64,000 nucleotides of DNA from Rhizobiales bacterium Ga0077537. Lineage in GTDB: Bacteria; Pseudomonadota; Alphaproteobacteria; Rhizobiales; Hyphomicrobiaceae. The DNA lies in the NCBI GenBank assembly GCA_001464955.1, contig LNEM01000027.1, positions 1 to 64,000 of the forward strand, in the 5' to 3' direction. The notes below the pieces were generated by a model that saw only the letters and a program-made list of their open reading frames with translations, ran no database searches and was not told the DNA's origin. Of the stretch, positions 56,221 through 64,000 are shown one piece after another. Every line of letters starts with the position of its first letter. Position 1 is the first letter of the stretch. The position numbers and the translations under genes are program-made.

Positions 56221-56799
56221 ATGGCCTTTAATGACACCCTCTTCCAATTGGGGATGGACTTGACTCGTTCAAGCACCGCCCAAAAGGAAGACCTTACTGA
56301 CAAGACCGCGCACATCGCGCAGAAGAACGAGGAAGACCGCAAGGACTTCTTCAATGAGCGCGATGGCGTGAGGTTTGCGGGAACGCACCTCATCATCGAC
56401 CTGTTCGGCGCCCGTAAGCTTGATGACCTCAAGCATGTGGAGCGGACGCTGAAGCGTTGTGTTGAGGCAGCGGGAGCAACTCTTCTGCATATCCATCTCC
56501 ATCACTTCACGCCCAATGGTGGCGTGTCGGGGGTGGCGGTGCTGTCGGAGAGCCATATCTCGATCCATAGCTGGCCTGAGGCCGACTATGCTGCTCTCGA
56601 CGTCTTCATGTGCGGCGACGCGAAGCCTCATCTCGCGATCGGCGTGCTCAAGGAGGCGTTCGAGGCGAAGGACGTCGTCGTGAAGGAGCACCTTCGTGGC
56701 GAAGAGCTCGAGCAGCTCAAGTGGCAGGCAGCCGCCCGCAAGAAGGCGGCGGCTCGACTGCCCAAGCGCGAGAAGGAGCGCCGCGTAAAAGCGGCCTGA
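56221..56799 (+). CDS. speD: S-adenosylmethionine decarboxylase proenzyme
   Basis: 192 residues; it decarboxylates SAM to supply aminopropyl groups for spermidine. The proenzyme self-cleaves at Glu110-Ser111 in VLSESHISIHSWPE to give a pyruvoyl group. FAGTHLIIDLFGARKLDD and LLHIHLHHFTPNGGVSG are the other class 1B motifs. Compared with short (~130 aa) bacterial SpeD it has about 48 extra N-terminal residues. GGGGAGGG precedes the ATG at 56221. speE follows after 135 bases on the same strand, so both polyamine steps are linked. Confidence 0.94.
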   Translation: MAFNDTLFQLGMDLTRSSTAQKEDLTDKTAHIAQKNEEDRKDFFNERDGVRFAGTHLIIDLFGARKLDDLKHVERTLKRCVEAAGATLLHIHLHHFTPNGGVSGVAVLSESHISIHSWPEADYAALDVFMCGDAKPHLAIGVLKEAFEAKDVVVKEHLRGEELEQLKWQAAARKKAAARLPKREKERRVKAA

Positions 56800-56934
56800 C
56801 ACCCGATGTCACACGAGATACGCGCGTCCGGCTGAAAAGCTGGGCGCGCTGTTTTTTTGCACGCCACGTTCGGCCGCTTGACGCCAGCCGGCGGTCGGTC
56901 TTGGGTGCGTGGATAGGGTCAAGGAGTTCCTGGC

Positions 56935-57882
56935 ATGACGCGCTGGATCGAGGAAACGTTCCATCCCCATTGGCGCGTGCGCCTGGAAGCCTCCAAGGTG
57001 CTGCACGAGGTAAAGACGGAGCACCAGCATCTGGTGATCTTCGAGAACGAGACCTGGGGTCGCGTCCTGATGCTGGACGGGGTCTGCCAGCTCACCACCT
57101 CCGACGAGTTCGTCTACCACGAGATGATGGCCCACGTGCCGCTGATGGCGCTCAAGGCCCCGCGGCGCGTTCTGGTCGTCGGTGGCGGCGACGGCGGCGT
57201 CATGCGCGAGGTGCTGAAGCATCCGACGGTTGAAAAAGCGACGCTGGTGGAGATCGACCGCTCCGTCGTCGACCTGTCGCTCGAGCACTATCCCGAGATC
57301 GCGAATGGGTGTTTCGACGATCCGCGCTGCGACCTCGTAATTGCCGACGGCCTGAAGTACGTGGCCGAGACGACGGAGTCCTTCGACGCGATCATCGTCG
57401 ATTCGTCCGAGCCGATCGGCCCGTCCGCCGTGCTGCACACGCCGCAGTTCTTCGCTGACTGCAAACGCGCCCTGCGCGAGGGCGGCATCTTCGTGACGCA
57501 GAACGGCCTGCCATTCCTGTTGCCGGATCATCTGGCTGCGACCACAAGGGCTCTGGCATCGCTGTTCGAGCGGGCCGCGCCCTACCTTTGCACGCAGCCC
57601 TGCTATTTCGGCGGTCCTTTCGCCCTGAACTGGGCATCCGACGCCCCGGACGCGCTCGAGATCTCGGTGAAGAAGCTGGCCCGTCGTCAGGCCAAGCGCG
57701 CCATCACGACCCGCTACTGGACGCCGGCAGCCCATGGAGCCGCCTTCGCGTTGCCCGCCTACGTGCAGGCGATCGTGGATCGCGCGCTTGCGCCACCCGA
57801 GCCGGCGGCCAAGCCGCGGCGCAAGTCGAGCACGGCTTCGGTGACTGGCCGTCGCACGCGCGCCAGGTCCCGGACACGGTGA
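56935..57882 (+). CDS. speE: Spermidine synthase (polyamine aminopropyltransferase)
   Basis: 315 residues; it transfers the aminopropyl group of decarboxylated SAM to putrescine. MLDGVCQLTTSDEFVYHEMMAHVPL, the nucleotide motif VLVVGGGDGGVMREVLKH and VEIDRSVVDLS are canonical. The usual catalytic D-[CS]-[ST]-D-P motif reads DSSEPIGP, so the second aspartate is glutamate. The C-terminal ~35 residues are a Lys/Arg-rich tail beyond the fold (AAKPRRKSSTAS). AAGGAG precedes the ATG. Confidence 0.93.
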   Translation: MTRWIEETFHPHWRVRLEASKVLHEVKTEHQHLVIFENETWGRVLMLDGVCQLTTSDEFVYHEMMAHVPLMALKAPRRVLVVGGGDGGVMREVLKHPTVEKATLVEIDRSVVDLSLEHYPEIANGCFDDPRCDLVIADGLKYVAETTESFDAIIVDSSEPIGPSAVLHTPQFFADCKRALREGGIFVTQNGLPFLLPDHLAATTRALASLFERAAPYLCTQPCYFGGPFALNWASDAPDALEISVKKLARRQAKRAITTRYWTPAAHGAAFALPAYVQAIVDRALAPPEPAAKPRRKSSTASVTGRRTRARSRTR

Positions 57883-57972
57883 CGGTCGACGACGCCACGT
57901 TGACGTCGTCGGCGCTCCGGTGGAGAAGCCCCCGTTGTCGAGCCGATCGCTGAGCGAGGGGGCAAGCCGCGC

Positions 57973-59610
57973 ATGGGGGCAGCAGCACTGACGGGCGACG
58001 TCTCCCGGCTGGGACCTTGGGGGCGCCGGCTGGTCGCCCTCGTGGCCGGCGCGCTTTCCGTGCTCGCCATGGCGCCGTTCTTCCTGTGGCCGATGCTCTT
58101 TCTCACCGTTCCTCTTCTCATACGGCTGATCGACGTCGCACGCGACGTCGCGCCGAGACGTCCTGCGATCGCGGCGGCGGCGGCGGCCTGGTGGTTCGCG
58201 TTCGGTTACTTTCTCGCCGGACTGTTCTGGATCGGCGAGGCATTCCTCGTCGAATCCGATCGCTTCGCGGTCCTGATGCCCTTCGCGGTGCTCTTGATGC
58301 CTGCGGGCCTCGCCCTGTTCTGGGCGGTGGCGGCGGCGGCTGCGAGCCCGCTCTGGCGTCCCGATGCGACGCGCGTCGTCGTGTTGGCGGTGACGCTGTC
58401 GGCCGCCGAATGGCTGCGCGGCCACATCCTGACTGGCTTTCCCTGGAATGTGCTCGGCTACGCGCTGACCGCCCCCGAATCGCTCATGCAGTCGGCGGCC
58501 GTCTTCGGCATCTACGGCCTGACGCTCATCGCCGTCTTGATCTTCGGCTGGCCCGGCGTCGTGTTCGTCGACGCTTTGCGGCCCGGGATCGACACGGCCA
58601 CGCCGCTGGCTTACCGCAAGTCGATGCTCGCCGCCGGCGTATCGGGCTCTGTATTGCTGGCGCTCTGGGGCGCGGGGCTCTGGCGCCTCACCGCGACCGT
58701 TCCCGTCGCTGAACCGCCGGTCCGCCTGAGACTGGTCCAGCCGAGCATTCCCCAACGCCTCAAGTGGCAGCAGACGCACCAGCACGCGAATTTCGAAACG
58801 CACCTCGCCTTGAGCATCCGCAACGCGCGAGGCGAGATCGACGGTGCCACCGGCATCCAGGCCATCATCTGGCCGGAGGCGGCGATGCCGTTCGCGCCCC
58901 TCGACGCCCCGGGCGCGCTGCAGGCGATCGCCGACGTCGTGCCGGATGGCGCCCACCTGATCGCAGGCCTGCTGCGTATCGAGCACGTCCCCCCCGGCGT
59001 TCCGGGCCGCCGTCGACGCATCCTGAACAGCCTCGCCGCATTCGATACGACAGGAAATCCCGTCGCCATCTACGACAAGACCCATCTTGTGCCGTTCGGC
59101 GAATATCTTCCCTATCAGTCGACACTCGAGGCGATCGGCCTCGAGCAACTGACGCGCATCCGCGGTGGCTTCGACGTTGGCCCGACACCGCGCCCGATCA
59201 TGCGCATTCCAGGTCTTCCAGGTTTTGCGCCGCTGATCTGTTACGAAGCCATTTTTCCCTCGACCGTCATCCAGTCGCCGGAGCGGCCGGCCGCGCTGCT
59301 GAACGTGACGAACGACGGCTGGTTCGGAAACACGACCGGACCGCGCCAGCATTTCCATCAGGCGCGCGTGCGTGCCGTCGAGGAAGGCGTGCCCATCATT
59401 CGCTCGGCCAACAATGGCATCTCGGCCGTGATTGACGCCCATGGCCGGGTCACCGCCCGCCTGGGGATGAACGTCGTCGGCGCCGTCGACGCAGATCTCC
59501 CGGGCCGGATCTCGGCACCGATCTATGCTCGCGTTGGCGATTGGCTGTTCGCCGCGATGCTCGCCCTGGCCGCCGCAAGCGTGGCGATCATGATCCGGCT
59601 CCGCCGTTGA
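57973..59610 (+). CDS. lnt: Apolipoprotein N-acyltransferase
   Basis: 545 residues: about seven N-terminal transmembrane helices (to ~235), a periplasmic nitrilase-like domain and a final helix. The Glu-Lys-Cys triad is present: WPEAAMPFAP (near 301), YDKTHLVPFGEYLPY (near 372) and LICYEAIFPS (near 423). NVTNDGWFGNTTGPRQHF and RSANNGISAVID are family blocks. It adds the third acyl chain to lipoproteins in the inner membrane. It heads the conserved lnt-XRE-metK-trmB-rimP order. A 3-kb open frame on the other strand (56809-59919) is a shadow. Confidence 0.95.
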   Translation: MGAAALTGDVSRLGPWGRRLVALVAGALSVLAMAPFFLWPMLFLTVPLLIRLIDVARDVAPRRPAIAAAAAAWWFAFGYFLAGLFWIGEAFLVESDRFAVLMPFAVLLMPAGLALFWAVAAAAASPLWRPDATRVVVLAVTLSAAEWLRGHILTGFPWNVLGYALTAPESLMQSAAVFGIYGLTLIAVLIFGWPGVVFVDALRPGIDTATPLAYRKSMLAAGVSGSVLLALWGAGLWRLTATVPVAEPPVRLRLVQPSIPQRLKWQQTHQHANFETHLALSIRNARGEIDGATGIQAIIWPEAAMPFAPLDAPGALQAIADVVPDGAHLIAGLLRIEHVPPGVPGRRRRILNSLAAFDTTGNPVAIYDKTHLVPFGEYLPYQSTLEAIGLEQLTRIRGGFDVGPTPRPIMRIPGLPGFAPLICYEAIFPSTVIQSPERPAALLNVTNDGWFGNTTGPRQHFHQARVRAVEEGVPIIRSANNGISAVIDAHGRVTARLGMNVVGAVDADLPGRISAPIYARVGDWLFAAMLALAAASVAIMIRLRR

Positions 59611-59827
59611 GCGGATCGACGATACCGACCACGCGACGCAAAACAGATCTGGAAAGAATTTCTGCAACCCAAAGATAATGATTAACGTAGGCGCAACCAG
59701 TGATTGATGAAATGGGATTGCAAATTTGAGGTACTGAGGATTGACGTATTCTGACCATGCACCTAGAAATTGTGCGCGGAAAGACTGGATAATTGTGCAC
59801 CAACATTCCCAATGCGGACCAAATCTG

Positions 59828-60292
59828 ATGGATGAAGAAGAACGGGGCTCGCGGCGTCCGAATCCGATCGACATCCACGTTGGCAGCCGGGTGCGTCTGC
59901 GCAGGATGCTCATGGGCATCAGCCAGGAGAAGCTTGGCGAACGTCTCGGCCTGACATTTCAGCAGGTCCAGAAGTACGAGAAGGGCGTGAACCGGATCGG
60001 TGCCAGTCGCCTGTTCGACCTGTCGCATGTGCTCGAGGTGCCGATCCAGTTCTTCTACGAGGGCGCCCCGTCGAACAGCGGCCGACCCATGATGGCGCCC
60101 GGGTTCTCGGAAGGCCCACCAGCCGATGCCAACATCCTCGAATTCCTGTCGACGCGTGAAGGTCTCGAGCTGAACAAGGCGTTCGCCGCGATCACCGATC
60201 AGCGGACGCGCAGGGCCCTGATCGAACTCGCCCGTGCGCTCGCCGGTGCCGAAGGCGAATTACCGGCTGGCGACAAGCCGTTCGGCGTCTGA
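59828..60292 (+). CDS. XRE-family helix-turn-helix regulator
   Basis: 154 residues. The helix-turn-helix spans ~18-72 with IHVGSRVRLRRMLMGISQEKLGERLGLTFQQ (in parts) and QKYEKGVNRIGASRLFDLSHVL. The C-terminal domain has LEFLSTREGLELNKAFAAI and RRALIELARALAG. This protein is conserved next to metK in Rhizobiales; its target is unknown but may be metK or phase-related genes. ATG 59828 is used; the frame extends to 59741 without support. The 217-base upstream gap is unusually AT-rich and probably holds the promoter. Confidence 0.88.
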   Translation: MDEEERGSRRPNPIDIHVGSRVRLRRMLMGISQEKLGERLGLTFQQVQKYEKGVNRIGASRLFDLSHVLEVPIQFFYEGAPSNSGRPMMAPGFSEGPPADANILEFLSTREGLELNKAFAAITDQRTRRALIELARALAGAEGELPAGDKPFGV

Positions 60293-60558
60293 CCCGGTCG
60301 TTCGTCCGACCGGCCAAGCGCCTCCTGCGCTATGGCGTACGCCGAGCCGTCGACATGCGCGACGGCGGGAATATCGGTGGTCGATCGCCTTGTCGTCCGT
60401 GATGGCGACCATCATGCATCGTCGGACCGGGATGGACCCGCCAGCTCGCGACTGCGACGTTCGGTCCCTTTGCGATGTCGGGCGCGGCTTGACCCTTGGT
60501 TGCAAAGGCGGCAAACACTCGGCCCCAGTCTAGAGCTCTTGCAGATGGGGAACCTGCC

Positions 60559-61854
60559 GTGGCGCGCAAGTCGTTTCTGTTTACCAGCGAGTCTGTGTCC
60601 GAAGGTCACCCCGACAAGGTGAGCGACCAGATTTCCGACGCGATTCTCGACGCCTTCATCGCCAACGACGTGAAGCTCGGCATCGCCGACAACAGCGCCA
60701 TCAATACGCGGCTCGGCTGCGAGACGCTGGTCACGACCAACAAGGTCGTCATTGCCGGCGAAGCGCGCGGCCAGGCCCCGCTGTTCCGCAAGTTCGCGAG
60801 CCACCAGTTCGTCGGCCAGAACGAGTGGGTCGTCGATCGCGGTATGATCTCGGACATCGCACGGTCGGTCATCAAGGAGATCGGCTACGATCAGGTCGGT
60901 TTCTCGTACCACGGCGCGGACATCGAGGTGCTGCTGCACGGCCAGTCTGCCGACATCGCCATGGGTGTCGATGAGAAGCAGGGCGAGGAAGGCGCCGGCG
61001 ACCAGGGCATGATGTTCGGCTTCGCCTGCACCGACAGCGAGACCTACGAGAAGGGCTCGTTCATGCCGGCCCCGATCTATTTCTCACACAAGATCTTGAA
61101 GGTCCTCTCCGAGCAGCGGAAATCCGGCAAGCTCGGCGATCTTCTGCCCGACGCCAAGAGCCAGGTGACGATCCGCTACGAGGACGGTAAGCCCGTTGGT
61201 GCTGAGAAGGTGGTCGTTTCGACCCAGCACCAGAAGGCCAACGGCAAGGGCAAGGACTACACGCCCGAGATGATCAAGGAGATGATCGCCGACGCCGTGA
61301 CCTCCGCCCTCCCCGCTGGCTGGATGCCGAAGTCTGGCGCAGATTTCCTCGTCAATCCGACCGGGAATTTCGTCGTCGGTGGCCCGGATGGCGACTGCGG
61401 CCTCACCGGCCGCAAGATCATCGTCGACACCTACGGCGGATATGCGCCGCACGGCGGTGGCGCGTTCTCGGGCAAGGACTCGACGAAGGTCGATCGCTCG
61501 GCGGCCTATGCGGCACGCTATCTCGCAAAGAACGTGGTCGCGGCCGGGCTTGCAGATCGTTGCATGATCCAGGTCGCCTACGCGATCGGTCGCCCGGAGC
61601 CGATGTCGCTCCTCGTCGACACTCAGGGAACCAGCAAGCACGGCCCCGATATGGACTCGGCCCTCGAGAAGGTGCTCGCCGAGCTCTTCCCGATGCGCCC
61701 GACCAGCATCCGGCGTCGCCTGGAACTCACCAAGCCCATCTACAAGCGCACGGCCGCCTACGGCCATTTCGGTCGCGCCCCGGAGGCCGACGGCGGCTTC
61801 TCGTGGGAGCGGACGGACTTGGCAGACGCCATCCGCAAGGCGATCGGGGCTTGA
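60559..61854 (+). CDS. metK: S-adenosylmethionine synthase
   Basis: 431 residues starting at GTG 60559 ([20 protein letters not shown]). It makes SAM from methionine and ATP. GHPDK with the catalytic His, [58 protein letters not shown] and the final GHFGR are canonical. An internal [14 protein letters not shown] insert is typical of the alphaproteobacterial type. Its product feeds SpeD 4 kb upstream. No SAM riboswitch was recognised in the 266-base leader. Confidence 0.95.
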   Translation: MARKSFLFTSESVSEGHPDKVSDQISDAILDAFIANDVKLGIADNSAINTRLGCETLVTTNKVVIAGEARGQAPLFRKFASHQFVGQNEWVVDRGMISDIARSVIKEIGYDQVGFSYHGADIEVLLHGQSADIAMGVDEKQGEEGAGDQGMMFGFACTDSETYEKGSFMPAPIYFSHKILKVLSEQRKSGKLGDLLPDAKSQVTIRYEDGKPVGAEKVVVSTQHQKANGKGKDYTPEMIKEMIADAVTSALPAGWMPKSGADFLVNPTGNFVVGGPDGDCGLTGRKIIVDTYGGYAPHGGGAFSGKDSTKVDRSAAYAARYLAKNVVAAGLADRCMIQVAYAIGRPEPMSLLVDTQGTSKHGPDMDSALEKVLAELFPMRPTSIRRRLELTKPIYKRTAAYGHFGRAPEADGGFSWERTDLADAIRKAIGA

Positions 61855-61914
61855 ACTGAGAACGGCGCGAGCCCACACTCGCCTCACTCGTTTCCACTGG
61901 GCCAGGAGTTCCCA

Positions 61915-62280
61915 ATGTTTTCACACATCATGGTCGGCGCAAAAGACGTCGACGCGTCCAAGAAATTCTACGATGCCGTGTTCGCCGTGATCGGCATTCC
62001 GGCCGGAACCGCCGATCCCAAGGGCCGCGTCTGGTATCGCACCGCGACCGGCACTTTCGGCGTCGGCAAGCCCATCGATGGCAAGGCCGCGACCTTCGCC
62101 AACGGCGGTACCATCGGCTTCACCTGCGACAGCCCCGAGAAGGTGAAGGCATTCCACGATGCCGGCGTCGCCAATGGCGGCACGTCGATCGAGGACCCGC
62201 CGGGCCTGCGTGGCAAGATGTATCTGGCTTACCTGCGCGATCCTGACGGCAACAAGCTCTGCGCGATCCATCGCGGCTGA
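61915..62280 (+). CDS. VOC-family (glyoxalase-like) protein inserted between metK and trmB
   Basis: A 121-residue single VOC domain: MFSHIMVGAKDVDASKKFYD with a metal-ligand His, IGFTCDSPEKVKAFHDAGVANGG, and YLAYLRDPDGNKLCAIHRG with the C-terminal Asp/His region. AGGAG precedes the ATG at 61915. The gene breaks the usual metK-trmB adjacency. There is no clue to its substrate. Confidence 0.85.
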   Translation: MFSHIMVGAKDVDASKKFYDAVFAVIGIPAGTADPKGRVWYRTATGTFGVGKPIDGKAATFANGGTIGFTCDSPEKVKAFHDAGVANGGTSIEDPPGLRGKMYLAYLRDPDGNKLCAIHRG

Positions 62281-62380
62281 TTGCGGCGGCACGGCAGATT
62301 TTCGATGCGGCGTCCGGGCCTCTCGGGCGCCGCAGTCGTTCCCGGCTCGGCGCCACGATTGATCGACGGACAGATACCCG

Positions 62381-63118
62381 ATGAGCCAGACGTCTCCAAC
62401 CCATGACGCCGGGGAAAATGACCCGGCGGATGGTCACGAGTTGCGCTCCTACGGGCGCCGCCGAGGCCGCAAGCTGTCACCTCGCCAGGACCGGCTGATG
62501 CACGATCTCCTGCCGCGCCTGTCGCCGGACCTCACGGCCGAAGCTCGCCGGCCGCTCTCCGCATCGATGTTCGGCGGCGATGTCCGCGAGGTCTGGCTCG
62601 AGATCGGCTTCGGCGGTGGCGAGCATCTGTTGTGGCACGCACGACGCAACCGCGACGTCGGTCTGATCGGCGCCGAACCGTTCGAGGATGGTGTCGTCAA
62701 GGTCTTGGCAGCGGTGGAGGACGAAGCGTTGAACAATGTGCGCGTGCATGCTGACGACGCCCGCGCTCTGCTCCGATGGCTCCCTGATGCAGCGATCGAC
62801 CGGGCATTCGTGCTTTTCCCCGATCCGTGGCCGAAACGTCGGCATCAGAAGCGGCGTCTGGTGAACCCGAGTTTCCTGCAAGCGCTGGCGCGTGTGCTTA
62901 GGCCGGGAGCCGAACTCAGGATCGGCACCGATATCGGCGACTATGCGCGCACCATGTTGATGGCGTTCCAGACGACGCCAGAGTTCGCATGGCAAGCGCA
63001 GTCGCCTTCGGATTGGCGCATTCGCCCGGACGATTGGCCGGAGACCCGTTACGAGGCGAAAGCCGTGCGCGAAGGGCGTCGGTCCGCGTATCTCCGCTTC
63101 GTCCGCACGCCGCATTGA
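62381..63118 (+). CDS. trmB: tRNA (guanine-N7-)-methyltransferase
   Basis: 245 residues; it methylates G46 of tRNA. After a Arg-rich start (SYGRRRGRKLSPRQ-like), WLEIGFGGGEHLLWHARRN is the SAM motif, IGAEPFEDGVVKVL and VRVHADDARALLRWLP follow, and FVLFPDPWPKRRHQKRRLV is the TrmB signature. ETRYEAKAVREGR is the C-terminal T-x-Y-E motif. In line with metK and rimP. Confidence 0.95.
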   Translation: MSQTSPTHDAGENDPADGHELRSYGRRRGRKLSPRQDRLMHDLLPRLSPDLTAEARRPLSASMFGGDVREVWLEIGFGGGEHLLWHARRNRDVGLIGAEPFEDGVVKVLAAVEDEALNNVRVHADDARALLRWLPDAAIDRAFVLFPDPWPKRRHQKRRLVNPSFLQALARVLRPGAELRIGTDIGDYARTMLMAFQTTPEFAWQAQSPSDWRIRPDDWPETRYEAKAVREGRRSAYLRFVRTPH

Positions 63119-63159
63119 CCATTTTTCGGAGCGCTGCGCATTTTTCTGTCACATGACGC

Positions 63160-63188
63160 TTGCTTTCGCCGTCACTTTTTCGTAATTT
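63160..63188 (+). promoter_or_regulatory. Candidate sigma-70 promoter upstream of rimP
   Basis: TTGCTT and TAATTT are separated by exactly 17 bases, in the AT-rich gap 42 bases after trmB. Transcription would start about 30 bases before the terminator-like hairpin at 63218. Confidence 0.5.
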
Positions 63189-63217
63189 GGTGTTGCTCAT
63201 GATCATCTCAACTCTGA

Positions 63218-63250
63218 GAGTGGATCCCCGTGGTCCGCTCTTTTTGTTTT
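63218..63250 (+). terminator. Intrinsic terminator or attenuator between trmB and rimP
   Basis: GAGTGGATC and GGTCCGCTC pair over 9 bp (two G-U) with a 5-base loop, followed by TTTTTGTTTT. It may end the metK-trmB transcript. Since a promoter-like element lies before it, it could also attenuate rimP-nusA. Confidence 0.72.
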
Positions 63251-63301
63251 GGGAGCGCGTCATGGCACGAATTTGCCGAAATCGTTGCAAGGGATGGGTG
63301 C

Positions 63302-64000
63302 GTGAGCGGGCCAACGGCCGGAGCACACGGCGCTGATGAACGCTTTGTGAGAGAGACGGGTGCCGCCGCCGCAATTGCGGAGCTGGCCGAGCCCGTACTC
63401 GAGAGTCTCGGGTTCCGGATCGTGCTCGCACGCATATTGTCGGGCCAAGGTACCATCGTGGAAATCATGGCGGAACGCCCCGACGGCAGCATGACCATCG
63501 AGGATTGCCGTGCGGCGTCTCTGGCTCTGTCCCCGGTATTCGATGTTCATGACCCGCTTCCCGGCAGCTACAGGCTTCAGATCTCGTCCCCGGGCATCGA
63601 CCGCCCGCTGGTCCGCCCATCGGATTTCGACCAGTGGGCCGGCTTCGAGGCCCGGATCGAGCTGAAGGAGATGATCGACGGTCGCCGCCGCTTTCGTGGC
63701 ATCCTCGAAGGCTTCGAGGACGGCGAGGTGCGGATCGAGGTAGACCTCGGCAAGGGGGACGGCGTAAAGCTACTCGGGCTTCCGATTGGTCTCGTCGGCG
63801 AGGCGAAACTGGTGCTGACAGACGATTTGATCCGCGAGTCGCTGCGCCGCAGCAAGGCCACGCTGGTCGATCTGGATGCGGCGACGGATGCCGAGGAGGC
63901 GGGCATTGGTCCTGCCGACGCAGGGGCGCCGGATGCGGCGACCGCAGCGCCGCGGTCAGGAGGCAAGACGAAACGTGACACCAAGGGGACCGGAAGGCCC
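63302..64000 (+). CDS. rimP: Ribosome maturation factor RimP (3' end outside the window)
   Basis: 233 codons are visible from a GTG at 63302 (AAGGGAT upstream) to the window edge with no stop. Motifs: AELAEPVLESLGFRIVLARI, MAERPDGSMTIEDCRAAS, YRLQISSPGIDRPLVRP, FRGILEGFEDGEVRIEV and LTDDLIRESLRRSKA, all RimP features for 30S assembly. The tail beyond ~200 is Ala/Lys-rich, longer than in E. coli. A GTG at 63347 is an alternative start. In most Bacteria nusA follows. Confidence 0.92.
   Translation, partial: MSGPTAGAHGADERFVRETGAAAAIAELAEPVLESLGFRIVLARILSGQGTIVEIMAERPDGSMTIEDCRAASLALSPVFDVHDPLPGSYRLQISSPGIDRPLVRPSDFDQWAGFEARIELKEMIDGRRRFRGILEGFEDGEVRIEVDLGKGDGVKLLGLPIGLVGEAKLVLTDDLIRESLRRSKATLVDLDAATDAEEAGIGPADAGAPDAATAAPRSGGKTKRDTKGTGRP

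Noticed and set aside
56809..59919. A 1036-codon open frame on the minus strand opposite speE and lnt
   Set aside because: It lies antisense to two genes with intact catalytic motifs. Its translation is Arg/Gly/Ala-rich without domains, as expected for a shadow frame in GC-rich DNA.
60293..60558. A SAM riboswitch upstream of metK
   Set aside because: I could not fit the SAM-II, SAM/SAH or SAM-I conserved cores to this leader by eye.

Overview
The window is GC-rich chromosomal DNA of an alphaproteobacterium, most likely of the order Hyphomicrobiales (Rhizobiales). The signs are a large (about 1,600 aa) NAD-glutamate dehydrogenase, a GapR (DUF2312) nucleoid protein, a perfect CtrA-type site (TTAA-N7-TTAA) near dnaA, the gene order lnt - XRE regulator - metK - trmB - rimP, and DUF2628/DUF938/DUF5989 families. 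No phage, transposase, CRISPR array or rRNA was seen.

Layout. 1-8.4 kb: start of tuf, NAD-glutamate dehydrogenase, dnaA, a rhodanese and rpsT, all on the minus strand, with a 0.6 kb non-coding gap that holds a CtrA-like site. 8.5-17.4 kb: a three-gene SxtJ / DUF5989 / NodU-type carbamoyltransferase unit, an HNH protein, a CoA transferase with a VOC protein, a small secreted Cys-rich protein, a membrane-bound nucleotide-sugar 4,6-dehydratase and a PLP aminotransferase. 17.5-25 kb: a Liv-type ABC importer with a fused LivH-LivM permease, an alpha/beta hydrolase and an orphan ferric-type permease. 25-30 kb: enoyl-CoA hydratase, an orphan Cas2/SinR-like protein, and a ZnuD-like TonB receptor divergent from a tonB gene across two Zur-like palindromes. 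30-33 kb: hisB-DUF2628-hisH, hslV, and an SMR transporter ending in a 4 x 17 bp tandem repeat. 33-44 kb: PilZ-REC protein, gpsA, dusA, MBL hydrolase, DUF938, amidase, semialdehyde dehydrogenase, ModE-like wHTH, rnhB, CoA transferase, ABM monooxygenase and tRNA-Leu(TAA).

44.3-52.5 kb is the most distinctive part. Immediately after the tRNA gene and 0.7 kb of non-coding DNA lies a LysR regulator, divergent from dabB-dabA, the two-subunit energy-coupled inorganic-carbon (DAB/DAC) accumulator. dabA runs directly into two tandem, diverged DUF6671 genes, and a DMSP-lyase-family cupin follows. This looks like an accessory cassette for CO2/bicarbonate acquisition with uncharacterised partners.

52.6-64 kb returns to core genes: gapR, an AsmA protein, the spermidine genes speD-speE (speD has a leader that can pair with its own Shine-Dalgarno), lnt, an XRE regulator, metK, a VOC protein, trmB, and rimP running off the end. 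rimP is preceded by a promoter-like element and then a terminator-like hairpin.
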